Part shown: positions 19,798 through 28,907 of the stretch, one piece after another | Numbering within the stretch: the stretch's first letter is position 1 | Layout: the number at the start of each line of letters is the position of its first letter | Assembly (NCBI RefSeq): GCF_030285365.1 | Contig: NZ_JASVDS010000002.1 | Span: 1 to 64,000 of the forward strand | DNA from: Roseateles subflavus | GTDB lineage: Bacteria > Pseudomonadota > Gammaproteobacteria > Burkholderiales > Burkholderiaceae_C | Reading direction: 5' to 3' | DNA length: 64,000 nt | Translations under genes and position numbers: made by a program | The notes under the pieces: generated by a model | What the model saw: the letters and a program-made list of their open reading frames with translations, nothing else | Told to the model about the DNA's origin: nothing | Database searches by the model: none

Positions 19798-20442
19798 TCA
19801 CAGCGTCTTGTAGAGCACGGCCGCCGAGTGCAGTCGGCCTTCGGCGCAGACGCTGTGCTCGGGGATGGCGCCGGCACGCTGCCATCCGAGGTGCGTGTAG
19901 ACCGCCTCGGCCTGCGAGTCCGCCGGGGCCTCCAGCACCAGCAGCCGGCGCGCCTGGCGCAGGGCGGTGCACTCCAGCGTCGCCATCAGCTGGCTGGCGA
20001 TGCCGCGGCCGCGCTCCTGGCTGTGCACCATCAGGCGCTGGACTTCCCCGCGGTGGTGCGCATTGGACTGCTGCGGCAGGGCCAGCTGCACCGCGCCCTG
20101 CAGCGGGCCGTTGCCGTCGCCCTCGCAGGCGATCCAGAGGTGATGGTGGCTGCCCAGGCGGGCATAGACGCTGTGCCAGTAGTCCATGGCCTGGTAGCGG
20201 GACAGCGGGGCCAGGAAGCCGAGCGAGGCGCCGTGGTGGACGCTGTCGATCAGGAGGTCGGCCAGCGCCGGCAGCCACTGCAGGTCCCTTGAGCCCAGGG
20301 CCCGGACCTTCACCGCCCCACGCTGCCGCACCTGCCCCACCACGCGCAGGCGGGCGGCGGCACCGGGCGTCTGCGGCGCGACGAGCGGCACACGGGCGGG
20401 GGCGGCAGGGGTGTAGGCGAAGGGGGCGTCAAAGGCTTGCAT
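19798..20442 (-). CDS. GNAT-family N-acetyltransferase
   Basis: A 214-residue acetyltransferase. The first 40 residues are a variable tail. The GNAT fold follows with the acetyl-CoA pyrophosphate loop ERGRGIASQLM near 143-153, preceded by the strand RGEVQRLMVHS, and ends with AEAVYTHLGWQRAG, the usual beta6-alpha4 segment. The substrate is unknown. The start has AGGAG nine bases upstream. It lies between the dead chemoreceptor and a diguanylate cyclase gene on the same strand, with about 100 bp on the cyclase side. Confidence 0.85.
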   Translation of the reverse strand: MQAFDAPFAYTPAAPARVPLVAPQTPGAAARLRVVGQVRQRGAVKVRALGSRDLQWLPALADLLIDSVHHGASLGFLAPLSRYQAMDYWHSVYARLGSHHHLWIACEGDGNGPLQGAVQLALPQQSNAHHRGEVQRLMVHSQERGRGIASQLMATLECTALRQARRLLVLEAPADSQAEAVYTHLGWQRAGAIPEHSVCAEGRLHSAAVLYKTL

Positions 20443-20543
20443 GGTGCTGCGCTCCTGAGTTCAGGTCAGCCCGTCGGGTGGACAGGGTCGCCTTGAATCA
20501 AGCAAGCAGCGTGCCAGCGACGGATGGCCGCGTGGTGTCGGTC

Positions 20544-21758
20544 TCAGGCCGGCTGTTCGGCAGGGGTCCAGCCCGGCTCGTCGCACAGGCGGCCCCGGCC
20601 GCTGCGCTTGGCCTCGTACAGGGCGGCGTCGGCGCGGCGCATCATGTCCTCGACGCTGCGATCCCCGGGGCGCAGCAGGGCCCAGCCGGCGCTGAAGTCC
20701 AGTGCAAAACCCAGCTCCGACATGGTGCAGGCCTGCAGTTGCGCACGCAGGCGTGCATCCATGGCGCGCGGGCCGGTGTGGTCGCTGCGGGCCAGCAGCA
20801 CGCAGAATTCCTCGCCACCCACCCGCCCGGCCAGATCACCCACGCGCAGCACCTGCTGCACGCAGCGCGCGAACAGGGCGAGCGCGCGGTCGCCGCCCTC
20901 GTGGCCGTGCTCGTCGTTGACCTTCTTGAAGAAGTCGAGGTCCAGCATGACGAGGCACAGCGGCTCCCCATGCCGGCGGGCCAGGGCGATCTGCTCCTCG
21001 GAGCGCGCACCGAAGGCGCGCCGGTTGGCCAGGCCCGTCAGCGCGTCCGTCTGGGCCTGGCGCTGCAGGTGGTGTTCGGTCTCGCCGCGCCAGGCCACGA
21101 GGATGGCCAGCACGCTCACCAGCAGCATGACGTGCGAGCCCAGGATGATGGCCTGCGTGAGCCCGGCCTGCCAGCTCGGCTCGTGCCCCAAGCAGTGCAG
21201 CGCAGCGCGCACCAGCACCACGCCGGCCATCACGCAGAAGCCCACGCCCAGCAGCGCACGCCAGGCGCGGTCCTTGTGCTCGACGGGGGGCGAGTGGCGG
21301 GCCTCCAGCGCGGGCGCCTGCGCTTCGCGGGGCCACGAGCAGGCGAGCGCCAGCGCCAGCATCTGGACCGCCAGACCCAGGCCCGACCAGCCGACGGCGA
21401 AGTTGTCGGCACCGGTGCCGTCGAGCAGCGAGGCCATGGCGAGCACCACCGGCGCGGCCATCATGGCCCAGCGCCCGGGACGCCGGCCCAGCCAGTCCCG
21501 CAGGGCCAGCCACAGGGCGCTGAGGCTGCCACTGACGCACAGCATGCCGATGAAGCCGCCCACGGAGTTCCCGATGGGGGCGGTGTAGGCCTGGCGCAGC
21601 CACAGGGCCATCCAGCCCAGGCTCTGCAGCGCGATGTAGCCCTGTGCGAAGCGCGCGGCGCGGCTCACCGGCGTGCCCATCAGCAGGGGCAGCATCACCA
21701 TGAGACTCAGCAGTTCCAGCAGGAGCAGACTGAGCAGCGTGGAGGTGTCCAGGGCCAT
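20544..21758 (-). CDS. Membrane diguanylate cyclase (GGDEF)
   Basis: A 404-residue protein. Residues 7-225 hold about six to seven membrane helices forming an integral sensor. The GGDEF domain (about 237-395) has the active motif GGEEF at 314-318 and the metal-binding LDLDFFKKVND. An inhibitory I-site RxxD (RVGD, 305-308) sits exactly five residues before the active motif, so product feedback inhibition is expected. It makes cyclic-di-GMP at the inner membrane. An EAL protein is encoded 18 kb away at 39033. The membrane sensor is not MHYT- or MASE-like by any motif I can identify. Confidence 0.9.
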   Translation of the reverse strand: MALDTSTLLSLLLLELLSLMVMLPLLMGTPVSRAARFAQGYIALQSLGWMALWLRQAYTAPIGNSVGGFIGMLCVSGSLSALWLALRDWLGRRPGRWAMMAAPVVLAMASLLDGTGADNFAVGWSGLGLAVQMLALALACSWPREAQAPALEARHSPPVEHKDRAWRALLGVGFCVMAGVVLVRAALHCLGHEPSWQAGLTQAIILGSHVMLLVSVLAILVAWRGETEHHLQRQAQTDALTGLANRRAFGARSEEQIALARRHGEPLCLVMLDLDFFKKVNDEHGHEGGDRALALFARCVQQVLRVGDLAGRVGGEEFCVLLARSDHTGPRAMDARLRAQLQACTMSELGFALDFSAGWALLRPGDRSVEDMMRRADAALYEAKRSGRGRLCDEPGWTPAEQPA

Positions 21759-21855
21759 GGGGTCGCGTCTTGCTTAGGGATGTCCCCCATTGTGGGGCTG
21801 CCTGCACCCAAATGTCACGTGGCGCGGCCGCTCGTGCACCGCCACGCGACACTGC

Positions 21856-23412
21856 CTACTGGAACGCCACCTCGGCGAAGCTGCGCAGCTTGCGGCTGTG
21901 CAGCTGGCCCATGGGGCCGGCGCGCAGCAGTTCGATGGCTCGCAGGCCGATGCGCAGGTGCTGGTCCACGCGTTCCCGGTAGAACTGATTGGCCATGCCG
22001 GGCAGCTTGATCTCGCCGTGCAGCGGCTTGTCCGACACGCACAGCAAGGTGCCGTAGGGCACGCGGAAGCGGAAGCCGTTGGCGGCGAGGGTGGCGCTTT
22101 CCATGTCCAGCGCGATGGCGCGGCTCTGGCTGAAGCGCCGTTCGGGGCCGCCCTGGTGATGGCTGGGCAGCAGCTCCCAGTTGCGGTTGTCGGTGGAGGC
22201 GACCGTGCCGGTGCGCAGGATGCGCTTGAGCTCGAAGCCCGAGAGCTGCGTGACCTCGGCCACCGCCTTTTCCAGCGCGACCTGCACCTCGGCCAGCGGC
22301 GGGATGGGCACCCACAGCGGCAGCTCCTCGTCCAGCACGTGGTCCTCGCGCACGTAGCCGTGGGCGAGGACGTAGTCGCCGAGCTGCTGGCTGTTGCGCA
22401 GCCCCGCGCAGTGGCCCAGCATCAGCCAGCAGTGCGGGCGCAGCACGGCGATGTGGTCGCTCATCGTCTTGGCATTCGCCGGCCCCACGCCGATGTTGAC
22501 CATGGTGATGCCGCCCGCGTCGCGCCGCAGGAGGTGGTAGGCCGGCATCTGCGGCAGGCGGGGCGGCTGCTGGCCCGGCGTGAGCGCGGCGAACTCGGCC
22601 TCGCAGCCCACGCGGGCCGTCCAGACGTTGCCGGGCTCGACGAAGCCGATGCAGTCGTCCAGCGCGTGCGGCGCGGCGGGGTCCGGCGCGGCCTGCATCA
22701 GCGAGCGGCCGAGGCGCACGAATTCGTCGATGTAGAACTGGTAGTTGGTGAAAAGGACGAAGTTCTGGAAGTGCTCGGGCGAGCAGCCGGTGTAGTGGCG
22801 CAGGCGGTGCAGCGAGTAGTCCACGCGGGGCGCCGTGAACAGCGACAGCGGCTCGGGCTCGCCCGGCGCCGGCTCGTGCGTGCCGTTGGCGATGCCGTCG
22901 TCCATCGCGGCGAGGTCGGGCAGGTCGAAGCACTCGCGCAGCAGCAGGCGTCGCGCGGGCGGGAGCTCGCCCTCCAGGTGATCGTGCTCGCTCAGCGCGA
23001 AGTGCAGCGGAATGGGCGCGCTGCTGGTGCCGATCTCCAGCGCGGTGCCATGGTTGCGAAGCAGCAGCGCGAACTGCTCGCGGTAGTAGCGGGCGAAGAG
23101 GTCAGGGCGGGTCAGCGTGGTCTCGTAGACGCCGGGGCCGGCGACGAAGCCGTAGGCCAGGCGCGAGTCGCCCCGGGTCAGGCGTTCGCTGCGCAGCCGC
23201 ACAAAGGGGTAGCAGGCCCGCACGCGGCCGACGTCCTCGCCCTGCAGGAAGCGCTGCAGGGCGCTGCGCAGGTGCTGCACGCCTTGCTCGTAGATGAGGC
23301 GGACCTGCGCCCACGCGGCCTCGGCGTCCTCGAAGCGGACGGGCGCGGTGAAGGGGCCGGCGGCCGGGGCGAGGGCGTTGGAACGGGCGGGGGCGGCGCT
23401 GGCTTTCTTCAT
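21856..23412 (-). CDS. amn: AMP nucleosidase
   Basis: A 518-residue AMP nucleosidase that hydrolyses AMP to adenine and ribose 5-phosphate and regulates adenylate pools. The N-terminal regulatory domain (YPFVRLRSERLTRGDSRLAY) and the C-terminal nucleoside-phosphorylase-like catalytic domain (TMVNIGVGPANAKTMSDHIA, ...AIALDMESATLAANGFRFRV) are present, including the acidic DMES motif. The ATG at 23412 has AAGGAG upstream; the 49-codon longer frame runs through the neighbour's terminator and is rejected. The C-terminal half encodes the complete active site. Confidence 0.92.
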   Translation of the reverse strand: MKKASAAPARSNALAPAAGPFTAPVRFEDAEAAWAQVRLIYEQGVQHLRSALQRFLQGEDVGRVRACYPFVRLRSERLTRGDSRLAYGFVAGPGVYETTLTRPDLFARYYREQFALLLRNHGTALEIGTSSAPIPLHFALSEHDHLEGELPPARRLLLRECFDLPDLAAMDDGIANGTHEPAPGEPEPLSLFTAPRVDYSLHRLRHYTGCSPEHFQNFVLFTNYQFYIDEFVRLGRSLMQAAPDPAAPHALDDCIGFVEPGNVWTARVGCEAEFAALTPGQQPPRLPQMPAYHLLRRDAGGITMVNIGVGPANAKTMSDHIAVLRPHCWLMLGHCAGLRNSQQLGDYVLAHGYVREDHVLDEELPLWVPIPPLAEVQVALEKAVAEVTQLSGFELKRILRTGTVASTDNRNWELLPSHHQGGPERRFSQSRAIALDMESATLAANGFRFRVPYGTLLCVSDKPLHGEIKLPGMANQFYRERVDQHLRIGLRAIELLRAGPMGQLHSRKLRSFAEVAFQ

Positions 23413-23459
23413 GGGCACTCCTTGCGGGCATTGTGGCGTGGAATGCGTATCCGTTCTCC

Positions 23460-23490
23460 CATGAAAAAGGCCAGCCCGAAGGCTGGCCTG
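23460..23490 (-). terminator. Intrinsic terminator of the collar/PEP-CTERM unit
   Basis: A nine-bp stem (aggccagcc with ggctggcct, loop cgaa) at 23468-23489 is followed on the minus strand by TTTTT. It lies 27 bp after the tail-collar gene stop and before the amn start, so amn has its own promoter. Confidence 0.85.
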
Positions 23491-23516
23491 GCGTGCCGGT
23501 CCCGCCGGTGTGCGGC

Positions 23517-24116
23517 TTACGGGCGCGAGGGGAAGATGCCTTCGGTGGCGATGAAGCAATTCATCGTGACGAAGGGCTGCATGTTGTTGAAGGGCTGGCC
23601 GCCGCCGGCCACGCTGCTCATCGTCGGCGCCATGGTGTTGCCCGGGGTGGCATCGGCATACAGCGAGGTGCGGGCCTTGGTGGCCGGGGCCTTGCCGGTC
23701 GGCGAGATGCTGTTGGCGTCATCGCTGCTGGCGGCGGGGGCCACGCTGTGGCTGTGCGGAGGCATCTGCGAGGCGCTCAGGGTCTGGTTCTCGGTGCCGC
23801 CCTGCTCGCCCAGATTGCGGAAGGTGAGGCCCGGGCCCATGCCGGTGTGGATCATCACGCGGCCGCGCATGTCGGGCAGGCCGAAGGTCACGCGGCCGTC
23901 GCCGCCATAGGTCGTGCCCAGCAGCGAGAAGAGGGCGGTGTTGGTGGCGATGGGCAGCAGCTGGCCGTTCATCGCGGCCCAGCCGCGCGGCGCGAAGTTG
24001 AAGCCGGCGCACATGACCTGGCCGATGAAGGGCTCGGCCTGGGCCTGGGCCTGCTGGGCCAGGCCCAGGGCGGCGACGGCGCCCAGCAGGGCGGTGCGGA
24101 TGCGGATGGTGTTCAT
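23517..24116 (-). CDS. Secreted phage-tail-collar-domain protein
   Basis: A 199-residue protein with a Sec signal (LLGAVAALGLAQQAQAQA, cleavage near 26). The mature part is a tail-collar domain: EPFIGQVMCAGFNFAPRGWA, QLLPIATNTALFSLLGTTYG, GLPDMRGR, and the C-terminal PFVTMNCFIATEG. Such domains occur in phage tail fibres and in the bacterial microcystin-dependent-protein (MdpB-like) family. There is no phage context here. It lies 53 bp after the PEP-CTERM gene with only the terminator downstream, so the two form a unit encoding exported proteins. The role is unknown, probably surface or extracellular. Confidence 0.85.
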   Translation of the reverse strand: MNTIRIRTALLGAVAALGLAQQAQAQAEPFIGQVMCAGFNFAPRGWAAMNGQLLPIATNTALFSLLGTTYGGDGRVTFGLPDMRGRVMIHTGMGPGLTFRNLGEQGGTENQTLSASQMPPHSHSVAPAASSDDANSISPTGKAPATKARTSLYADATPGNTMAPTMSSVAGGGQPFNNMQPFVTMNCFIATEGIFPSRP

Positions 24117-24169
24117 GGATCTTGCTCCTGGATGGAATTGGGGGTCAGGTCTTGAGGGATGCGAAGGCG

Positions 24170-24877
24170 TCAGCGGTCACCGGCCTTGCGGCGGCGGCGG
24201 GCCGTGGCAGCTGCGGCGGCGGCCAGCAGCACGAGTGCCAGCGCCTGGGGCTCCGGCACGCCGTTCGAGGGATCGCTGGGACGCGGGCCGGCGGGTGTGA
24301 AGCGCAGGTCGTCGACGTCGAACACGAAGAAGAAGTCGCCGTTGGTCTTCAGCGTGATCGTGGTGAAGGCGTCGGCCGCCGTGCCCGCCACGAAGCCCAT
24401 GAAGTAGGCATAGCTGCCCTGGCCGTCGGTCAGGGCGCCGCTCTGCGGGCCGTTGCTGAGCAGCGTGCTGCCGATCGACAGGCTCAGGTCACCCTCGATC
24501 ACGTCACGGCCGGCCACGACATACAGCCCGAAGGCCCGCAGCGCGCTGCTGAACGTGAACGTCAGCGTGTCGCCGGAGCTGAACTGGTCGAAGTTGCCGG
24601 CGTCGTTGACACCCAGGAAATGCGTGCCGGACGGATTCCACAGCGTCGGCTGGTTGCGCAGGCTGGGCGGCTGGCCGACGGCCGTGCTGCCGCCGATGAG
24701 GAAGCCGCCCGGCGGCGCGGACTCGAAGTCCACGACCGTCTGGCTGCCGAGACCCGCGCTCGCGGTGTTGAAGCTCGTCAGGCTGGTGCTGCCGACCAGG
24801 GCCGCCTGCGCAGCCCCGGCGACACCCAGCACCAGCGCGGACAGCAGGGCTGCGGCGCGCATTGGCTTGTGTTTCAT
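24170..24877 (-). CDS. PEP-CTERM-sorted surface protein
   Basis: A 235-residue protein with a Sec signal (AALLSALVLGVAGAAQA) and a C-terminal sorting tail: VPEP, a hydrophobic helix of Ala/Leu, then ARRRRKAG. The tail is processed by an exosortase (EpsH-type) and links the protein to exopolysaccharide secretion. The body is a beta-rich domain of unknown fold with an acidic FVFDVDDLRF segment before the tail, as in many PEP-CTERM proteins. The exosortase is not in the window. A palindromic motif at 24968-24983 precedes the gene. Confidence 0.9.
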   Translation of the reverse strand: MKHKPMRAAALLSALVLGVAGAAQAALVGSTSLTSFNTASAGLGSQTVVDFESAPPGGFLIGGSTAVGQPPSLRNQPTLWNPSGTHFLGVNDAGNFDQFSSGDTLTFTFSSALRAFGLYVVAGRDVIEGDLSLSIGSTLLSNGPQSGALTDGQGSYAYFMGFVAGTAADAFTTITLKTNGDFFFVFDVDDLRFTPAGPRPSDPSNGVPEPQALALVLLAAAAAATARRRRKAGDR

Positions 24878-24967
24878 GGGATCACTCCTTGCTGGTGCGG
24901 CATCCGCCCATCGCGGCCCGCATCAGCCGGGCTTGTACGCCTGGCGGCCACGATTGGGCGCACGCTC

Positions 24968-24983
24968 CCCCAAGTACTAGGGG
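24968..24983. promoter_or_regulatory. Palindromic site in the PEP-CTERM/lactonase divergent region
   Basis: The sequence CCCCAAGTACTAGGGG is an inverted repeat around AGTACT with one mismatched pair. It lies 91 bp before the PEP-CTERM start and 85 bp before the lactonase-like gene. Symmetry and position fit a dimeric regulator site; the regulator is unknown. Confidence 0.4.
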
Positions 24984-25067
24984 CACTGGGTTGCGGGTTC
25001 GGTTCACAATGGCGCAGCCCAATCGAATACCAATCGAACGCGAAGACGCCGGCCTGCACCGGGCCTG

Positions 25068-26204
25068 ATGCGTCCCGCTGACGATCCACCGCGTTCCGCC
25101 ATGCCCGACGAATTCCCGTCGGTGATTGCCCATGTGGGCAGCGCCGATCCTGCCTTTTCCCAGCTCTGGCGCTTGGGCCAGGACGAGTCTGCCGGCGCCC
25201 TGCGGCCCCTGGCGCCGGCCGAGGCATTGCCCTGCGCCAGCTGGCTGCTGGCCGACGCGCCGCGCGGGCTGCTCTATGCGGCCCATGAGCTGCGGGAGGG
25301 CATGGTGGCGGTGTACCGGCCGGGCCGGGCCGGTTCACCGTGCCTGCAGCGCCAGGGCAGTGGCGCGGGCGGCGCCGTGCACCTCGCACGGGCCACGGGC
25401 ACGGGAGCCGAAGCGCTGCTGATCGCGCACTACGAGGCCGCGGCCCTGACGATGCAGGCCCTGGACGCCCAGGGGCTGCTCACCGGCGAGGGCACGCACT
25501 GGCCCAGCGATCCGGCGGGACGCTGGCGGCCCGGCCCTCCGCAGGCGCAGAACGCGCCGCCGGGCAGTCGCGCCCGCAGCGGGCATGAGGCGGCGCATCT
25601 GCACATGGTCTGCCCGAGCCCCGACGGCCGGCATGTGCTCGCCACGGATCTGGGCCTGGACCGGATCCAGGTCTGGCGTCGCACCGGGCCGCTGCAGTTG
25701 CAGGCACGGGAGGGACTGGCTCTGACGCCGGGCGCCGGGCCGCGGCACTTTCTCTTCTCGCCGCGCCGGGCGGATCGGGTGCATGTGCTGTGCGAGGAGT
25801 CCTCGACGCTCGCGACCCTGGCGTTCGACGCCGAGGAGGGCCGGCTGCGACTGCTGGACGAGATCAGCGTGCTGCCGCCAGGATTCGCGGGGACGAGCTA
25901 TGCGTCCGACCTGCTTGTGGCGCCGGACGGCCGGCACCTGTACGCCCTGAACCGTCTCTTCGACGCCGTGAGCCTGCTCGCGCTCGACGACGACGGCCTG
26001 CCGCGCCTGCAGGACCACTTCTGGACTCGGGGCTCCTACCCGCGCAGCGCGGCGCTGGACCCCGCAGGGCGCTTCCTGTACGTGTGCAACGAGCGCAGCG
26101 ACCACCTCGCCGTGCTGCGCGTCGAGCCTGGCATGGGCCTCGCCGCCACGGGGCTGCACGTGGCCGTGCCGCGGCCCGTGTGCGTGCATCTGGGCCGCTG
26201 GTGA
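25068..26204 (+). CDS. Lactonase-family (YbhE-like) beta-propeller protein
   Basis: A 378-residue seven-bladed propeller of the 6-phosphogluconolactonase (Pgl/YbhE) family. Repeated blade segments of the type SPDGRHVLATDLGLDRIQVW, APDGRHLYALNRLFDAVSLL and LDPAGRFLYVCNERSDHLAV are visible. The conserved HxH-like HLHMVCPSPDG and the late GSYPRSAALDP match the lactonase family. An internal ATG at 25101 (MPDEFPS) may be the true start, since the first residues are not conserved and neither site has a clear RBS. It is divergent from the PEP-CTERM gene. It may act in sugar oxidation; the true substrate is unproven. Confidence 0.8.
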   Translation: MRPADDPPRSAMPDEFPSVIAHVGSADPAFSQLWRLGQDESAGALRPLAPAEALPCASWLLADAPRGLLYAAHELREGMVAVYRPGRAGSPCLQRQGSGAGGAVHLARATGTGAEALLIAHYEAAALTMQALDAQGLLTGEGTHWPSDPAGRWRPGPPQAQNAPPGSRARSGHEAAHLHMVCPSPDGRHVLATDLGLDRIQVWRRTGPLQLQAREGLALTPGAGPRHFLFSPRRADRVHVLCEESSTLATLAFDAEEGRLRLLDEISVLPPGFAGTSYASDLLVAPDGRHLYALNRLFDAVSLLALDDDGLPRLQDHFWTRGSYPRSAALDPAGRFLYVCNERSDHLAVLRVEPGMGLAATGLHVAVPRPVCVHLGRW

Positions 26205-26222
26205 TGGGCCCGGGGCGCCTGC

Positions 26223-26726
26223 CTACTTGAGCGGAATCGGCGTGGCGCGGTCCACGGGCACGGCCGTGACGCTGTTCTGGGGCGAGCCCTCGATGAGGCG
26301 GTCCGAGTAGGTCAGGTAGACCAGCGTGTTGCGCTGCGCATCGACCATGCGCACGATGCGCAGGCGCTTGAAGACGAGCGAGATGCGCTCATTGAAGACC
26401 TCTTCCTGCTGCGGCAACGGCTTGGCGAAGCGGATGGGGCCGGTCTGGCGGCAGGCGATGGAGGCCTCGCTCTTGTCCTCGGCCAGCCCGAGGGCGCCCT
26501 TGATGCCGCCGGTCTTGGCCCGCGAGACATAGCAGGTCACGCCTTCCACGCGCGGGTCGTCATGGGCGTCCACCACGATCTTGTGATCCGGGCCGATCAG
26601 CTTGAAGACGGTGTCCACCTCGCCGATGGTGTCCGGCCGGGCGTGGCTGGCTCCCCCGGCGAACAGACTCATGGACACGAGGGCTGCAGCGAGCAGCGGG
26701 CGGGACAGGGCGGACGGCGCGGACAT
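26223..26726 (-). CDS. creA: CreA-family exported protein
   Basis: A 167-residue protein with a signal peptide ([19 protein letters not shown]) and the CreA signature: [36 protein letters not shown], and [20 protein letters not shown]. CreA is a conserved periplasmic protein of unknown function in Proteobacteria; the mature protein is about 140 residues, as usual. AGAAGGA precedes the ATG. It ends 19 bp from the convergent lactonase gene. Upstream is the M61 peptidase gene 70 bp away on the same strand, possibly co-transcribed. Confidence 0.92.
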   Translation of the reverse strand: MSAPSALSRPLLAAALVSMSLFAGGASHARPDTIGEVDTVFKLIGPDHKIVVDAHDDPRVEGVTCYVSRAKTGGIKGALGLAEDKSEASIACRQTGPIRFAKPLPQQEEVFNERISLVFKRLRIVRMVDAQRNTLVYLTYSDRLIEGSPQNSVTAVPVDRATPIPLK

Positions 26727-26796
26727 GGGGATTCCTTCTCCAGCAGGGCTTGCGAGGCCCCCATTATTGGCGCCGCGCCGTGGCCCCTGGCGAAGG

Positions 26797-28740
26797 TCAC
26801 CGCGCCTGCAGAATGCCCGCGTCGAGGCGCTCGGGGCTGCCGTCCACGCGCTGCAGGCGCGGGTAGCGCAGGCCGCCGCGGTAGTCGAGGCGGACGTGGC
26901 GGTACTGGTCCCCCTCGCGCACCAGCAGGTCCAGCGGCGCCTGGCCGGTCTTGTTGGCCGTGATCGCCGCGGCCAGGCGCTCTGCCTTGTAGGCTGTGCC
27001 GTTGACGGCCACCACGCTCAGGGCGTGGCTCATGCCGGCACGGAAGGCCGGGCTGTCCCACAGCACGCGCCCCACCCGGCCGTCGCGCTTGAGCTGCAGG
27101 CCCAGCGAGTAGCTGAAGTCATCGGTCTTCACCTCGCTGTCCTCGGCCTGGTGGCGCTGGACGTCGCTGGGCGTCTCGGCCCAGGCCAGCTGCCAGCCGG
27201 CGCGGGCGAGGCCGTCCAGCGGGGCGCCAGGCCCGTGGCCGTCCAGGCGCTCGCGCAGGAAGCGGGTCCAATCGTGGGGCTGGACGTCGTTCAGCGTGGA
27301 CACGATGTCCTCGAAACGGTAGGTCAGCGGCTGCACGCGGCCATCCTGAATGCCGAAGAAGCGCCGCGCGAAATCGTCCAGGCTGCGCTGCCCGCCGCTC
27401 TTCTCCCGGATGAGCGTGTCGGCATCGAGCCAGATGAGGCTCGACTCGGCATAGTAGTCAGCCCCGCGCTGCCAGTTGCTCCATTCGGCTTCGCTGCGCG
27501 AGCGGGCCATGGCGCCCTCGTTCGTGGTGTCCTGCAGATTGCGCCAGACGCGGCCGGCGCGATGGCTGAGCTGGGCCACGGTCTCGGCCAGCGAGTCGCG
27601 CATCTGATCCGGGCTGACCAGCCCGGCCCGCACGGCCAGCACGCGGCCCCAGTAGTCGGTCTGGCCTTCGTAGAGCCACAGCAGGCTGTCCTGCATCGGC
27701 ACGTTGTAGTTGGGCGTCCAGAGGTCGGCCGGGCGGCGGAACTTGCCGTTCCACGAGTGCGTGTACTCGTGCGGCAGCAGGCTGCGCGCCCCGGGGCGCT
27801 TGGACCAGTCCCTGAAGTAGCCCGGACGCACGCCGTTCTCGCTGCTCTGGTGATGCTCCAGGCCGATGCCGCCCATCCGGTCGGAGATGGCAAGGAGGAA
27901 GTCGTAGTGCGCGAAGTGGCGCGAGGCAAAGAGCTGGTCGGCCTGCCGCACGAGCTGGCGGTGGGCCTCGATCTGCGCCTCGCTGGCCTGCAGCTCCTCG
28001 GGCGAGTCCGCCAGGATGTGCAGCGCGACGGGCCGCTCGCGGCCGGGCGGGTCCAGCTCGACGCGGCGCAGGTGCTGTCCGGCGAAGAGGGGCGAGTCCA
28101 TGAGCGTCTCCAGGCTGACGGGCTCGAAGCGCACCGGCCCGCCGGCCGCCCCCACCGCACTTGCCGCCCGCGCCCGCAGCGCACTGGCCTGCTGCCAGCC
28201 GGCCGGCAGGCGCACCTCGGGCTCGACCTGGATGCGGTCGACCGGGTAGCCGGCGGGGTAGAGCACCAGGCTGATCCACTGCAGGTTCAGCATCTCGCGG
28301 GTCATCACCACGCGACCGGTGTCGCGGCTGACAGCGCTGAGGAACTGGTGGCGGATCTCGATCTGCGAGACGCCCGCGGGAACCTCGACGTGGAAGGCGC
28401 TGGGGTCGACAGTGTCGCGGACCCAGGGCAAGACCTGGCCCCCGCCGTCGATCTGCAGGCCCGCGAGGCGGTCCACCTGCCCGTACGGGCCATGCGCACC
28501 GGGCAGGTAGCGCGGATGCAGCAGGGTCAGGCGCCCCGGCCGGACGGGCAGCCGCTGCCAGACCTGGAAGACACGGTGGTCGAGGTCCGTGGCGTCCACG
28601 CTGACCTGCATGACGCCTGGATAGGGTCGATCCTCGGGCACCGGCACCTGGGCGTTCACCGGGGCGGCGAACCTCGCGCCGATCAGGCCCGCCAGCAGCA
28701 GCGGGCGCAGCCAGGCCCGCCCGTTCGTCCCAGAACCCAT
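26797..28740 (-). CDS. M61-family zinc peptidase with C-terminal PDZ domain
   Basis: A 647-residue metallopeptidase exported by an N-terminal signal ([20 protein letters not shown]). The N-terminal beta domain precedes the catalytic thermolysin-like domain with HEYTH near 325 and the third zinc ligand in [12 protein letters not shown] about 35 residues on, both in M61 spacing. A PDZ-like domain lies near 530-610 ([20 protein letters not shown]...). M61 enzymes are glycyl aminopeptidases or endopeptidases of the periplasm. I prefer the second ATG (28740), whose GGGAGG spacing is better than that of the ATG at 28746. Confidence 0.88.
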   Translation of the reverse strand: MGSGTNGRAWLRPLLLAGLIGARFAAPVNAQVPVPEDRPYPGVMQVSVDATDLDHRVFQVWQRLPVRPGRLTLLHPRYLPGAHGPYGQVDRLAGLQIDGGGQVLPWVRDTVDPSAFHVEVPAGVSQIEIRHQFLSAVSRDTGRVVMTREMLNLQWISLVLYPAGYPVDRIQVEPEVRLPAGWQQASALRARAASAVGAAGGPVRFEPVSLETLMDSPLFAGQHLRRVELDPPGRERPVALHILADSPEELQASEAQIEAHRQLVRQADQLFASRHFAHYDFLLAISDRMGGIGLEHHQSSENGVRPGYFRDWSKRPGARSLLPHEYTHSWNGKFRRPADLWTPNYNVPMQDSLLWLYEGQTDYWGRVLAVRAGLVSPDQMRDSLAETVAQLSHRAGRVWRNLQDTTNEGAMARSRSEAEWSNWQRGADYYAESSLIWLDADTLIREKSGGQRSLDDFARRFFGIQDGRVQPLTYRFEDIVSTLNDVQPHDWTRFLRERLDGHGPGAPLDGLARAGWQLAWAETPSDVQRHQAEDSEVKTDDFSYSLGLQLKRDGRVGRVLWDSPAFRAGMSHALSVVAVNGTAYKAERLAAAITANKTGQAPLDLLVREGDQYRHVRLDYRGGLRYPRLQRVDGSPERLDAGILQAR

Positions 28741-28907
28741 GTGCATGTCCTCCCCGGTGGAGTGCGCACCTTAGCGAGGTCTGCGGACTTTCGGCAGCAG
28801 GAAGTCCCGCAGTGTCTTTGGTCATGGGGAGGGCTCGGGCGTGCCGGCCGGGCGTCCTGGGCGCGCCCCCGGGTGCCCACCGGCATGCCCTGTGCTAGGG
28901 TCGCGTC

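Noticed and set aside
19326-22010. 894-residue plus-strand ORF
   Set aside because: It is antisense to a GNAT gene, a GGDEF gene and a decayed chemoreceptor, each recognisable on the minus strand.
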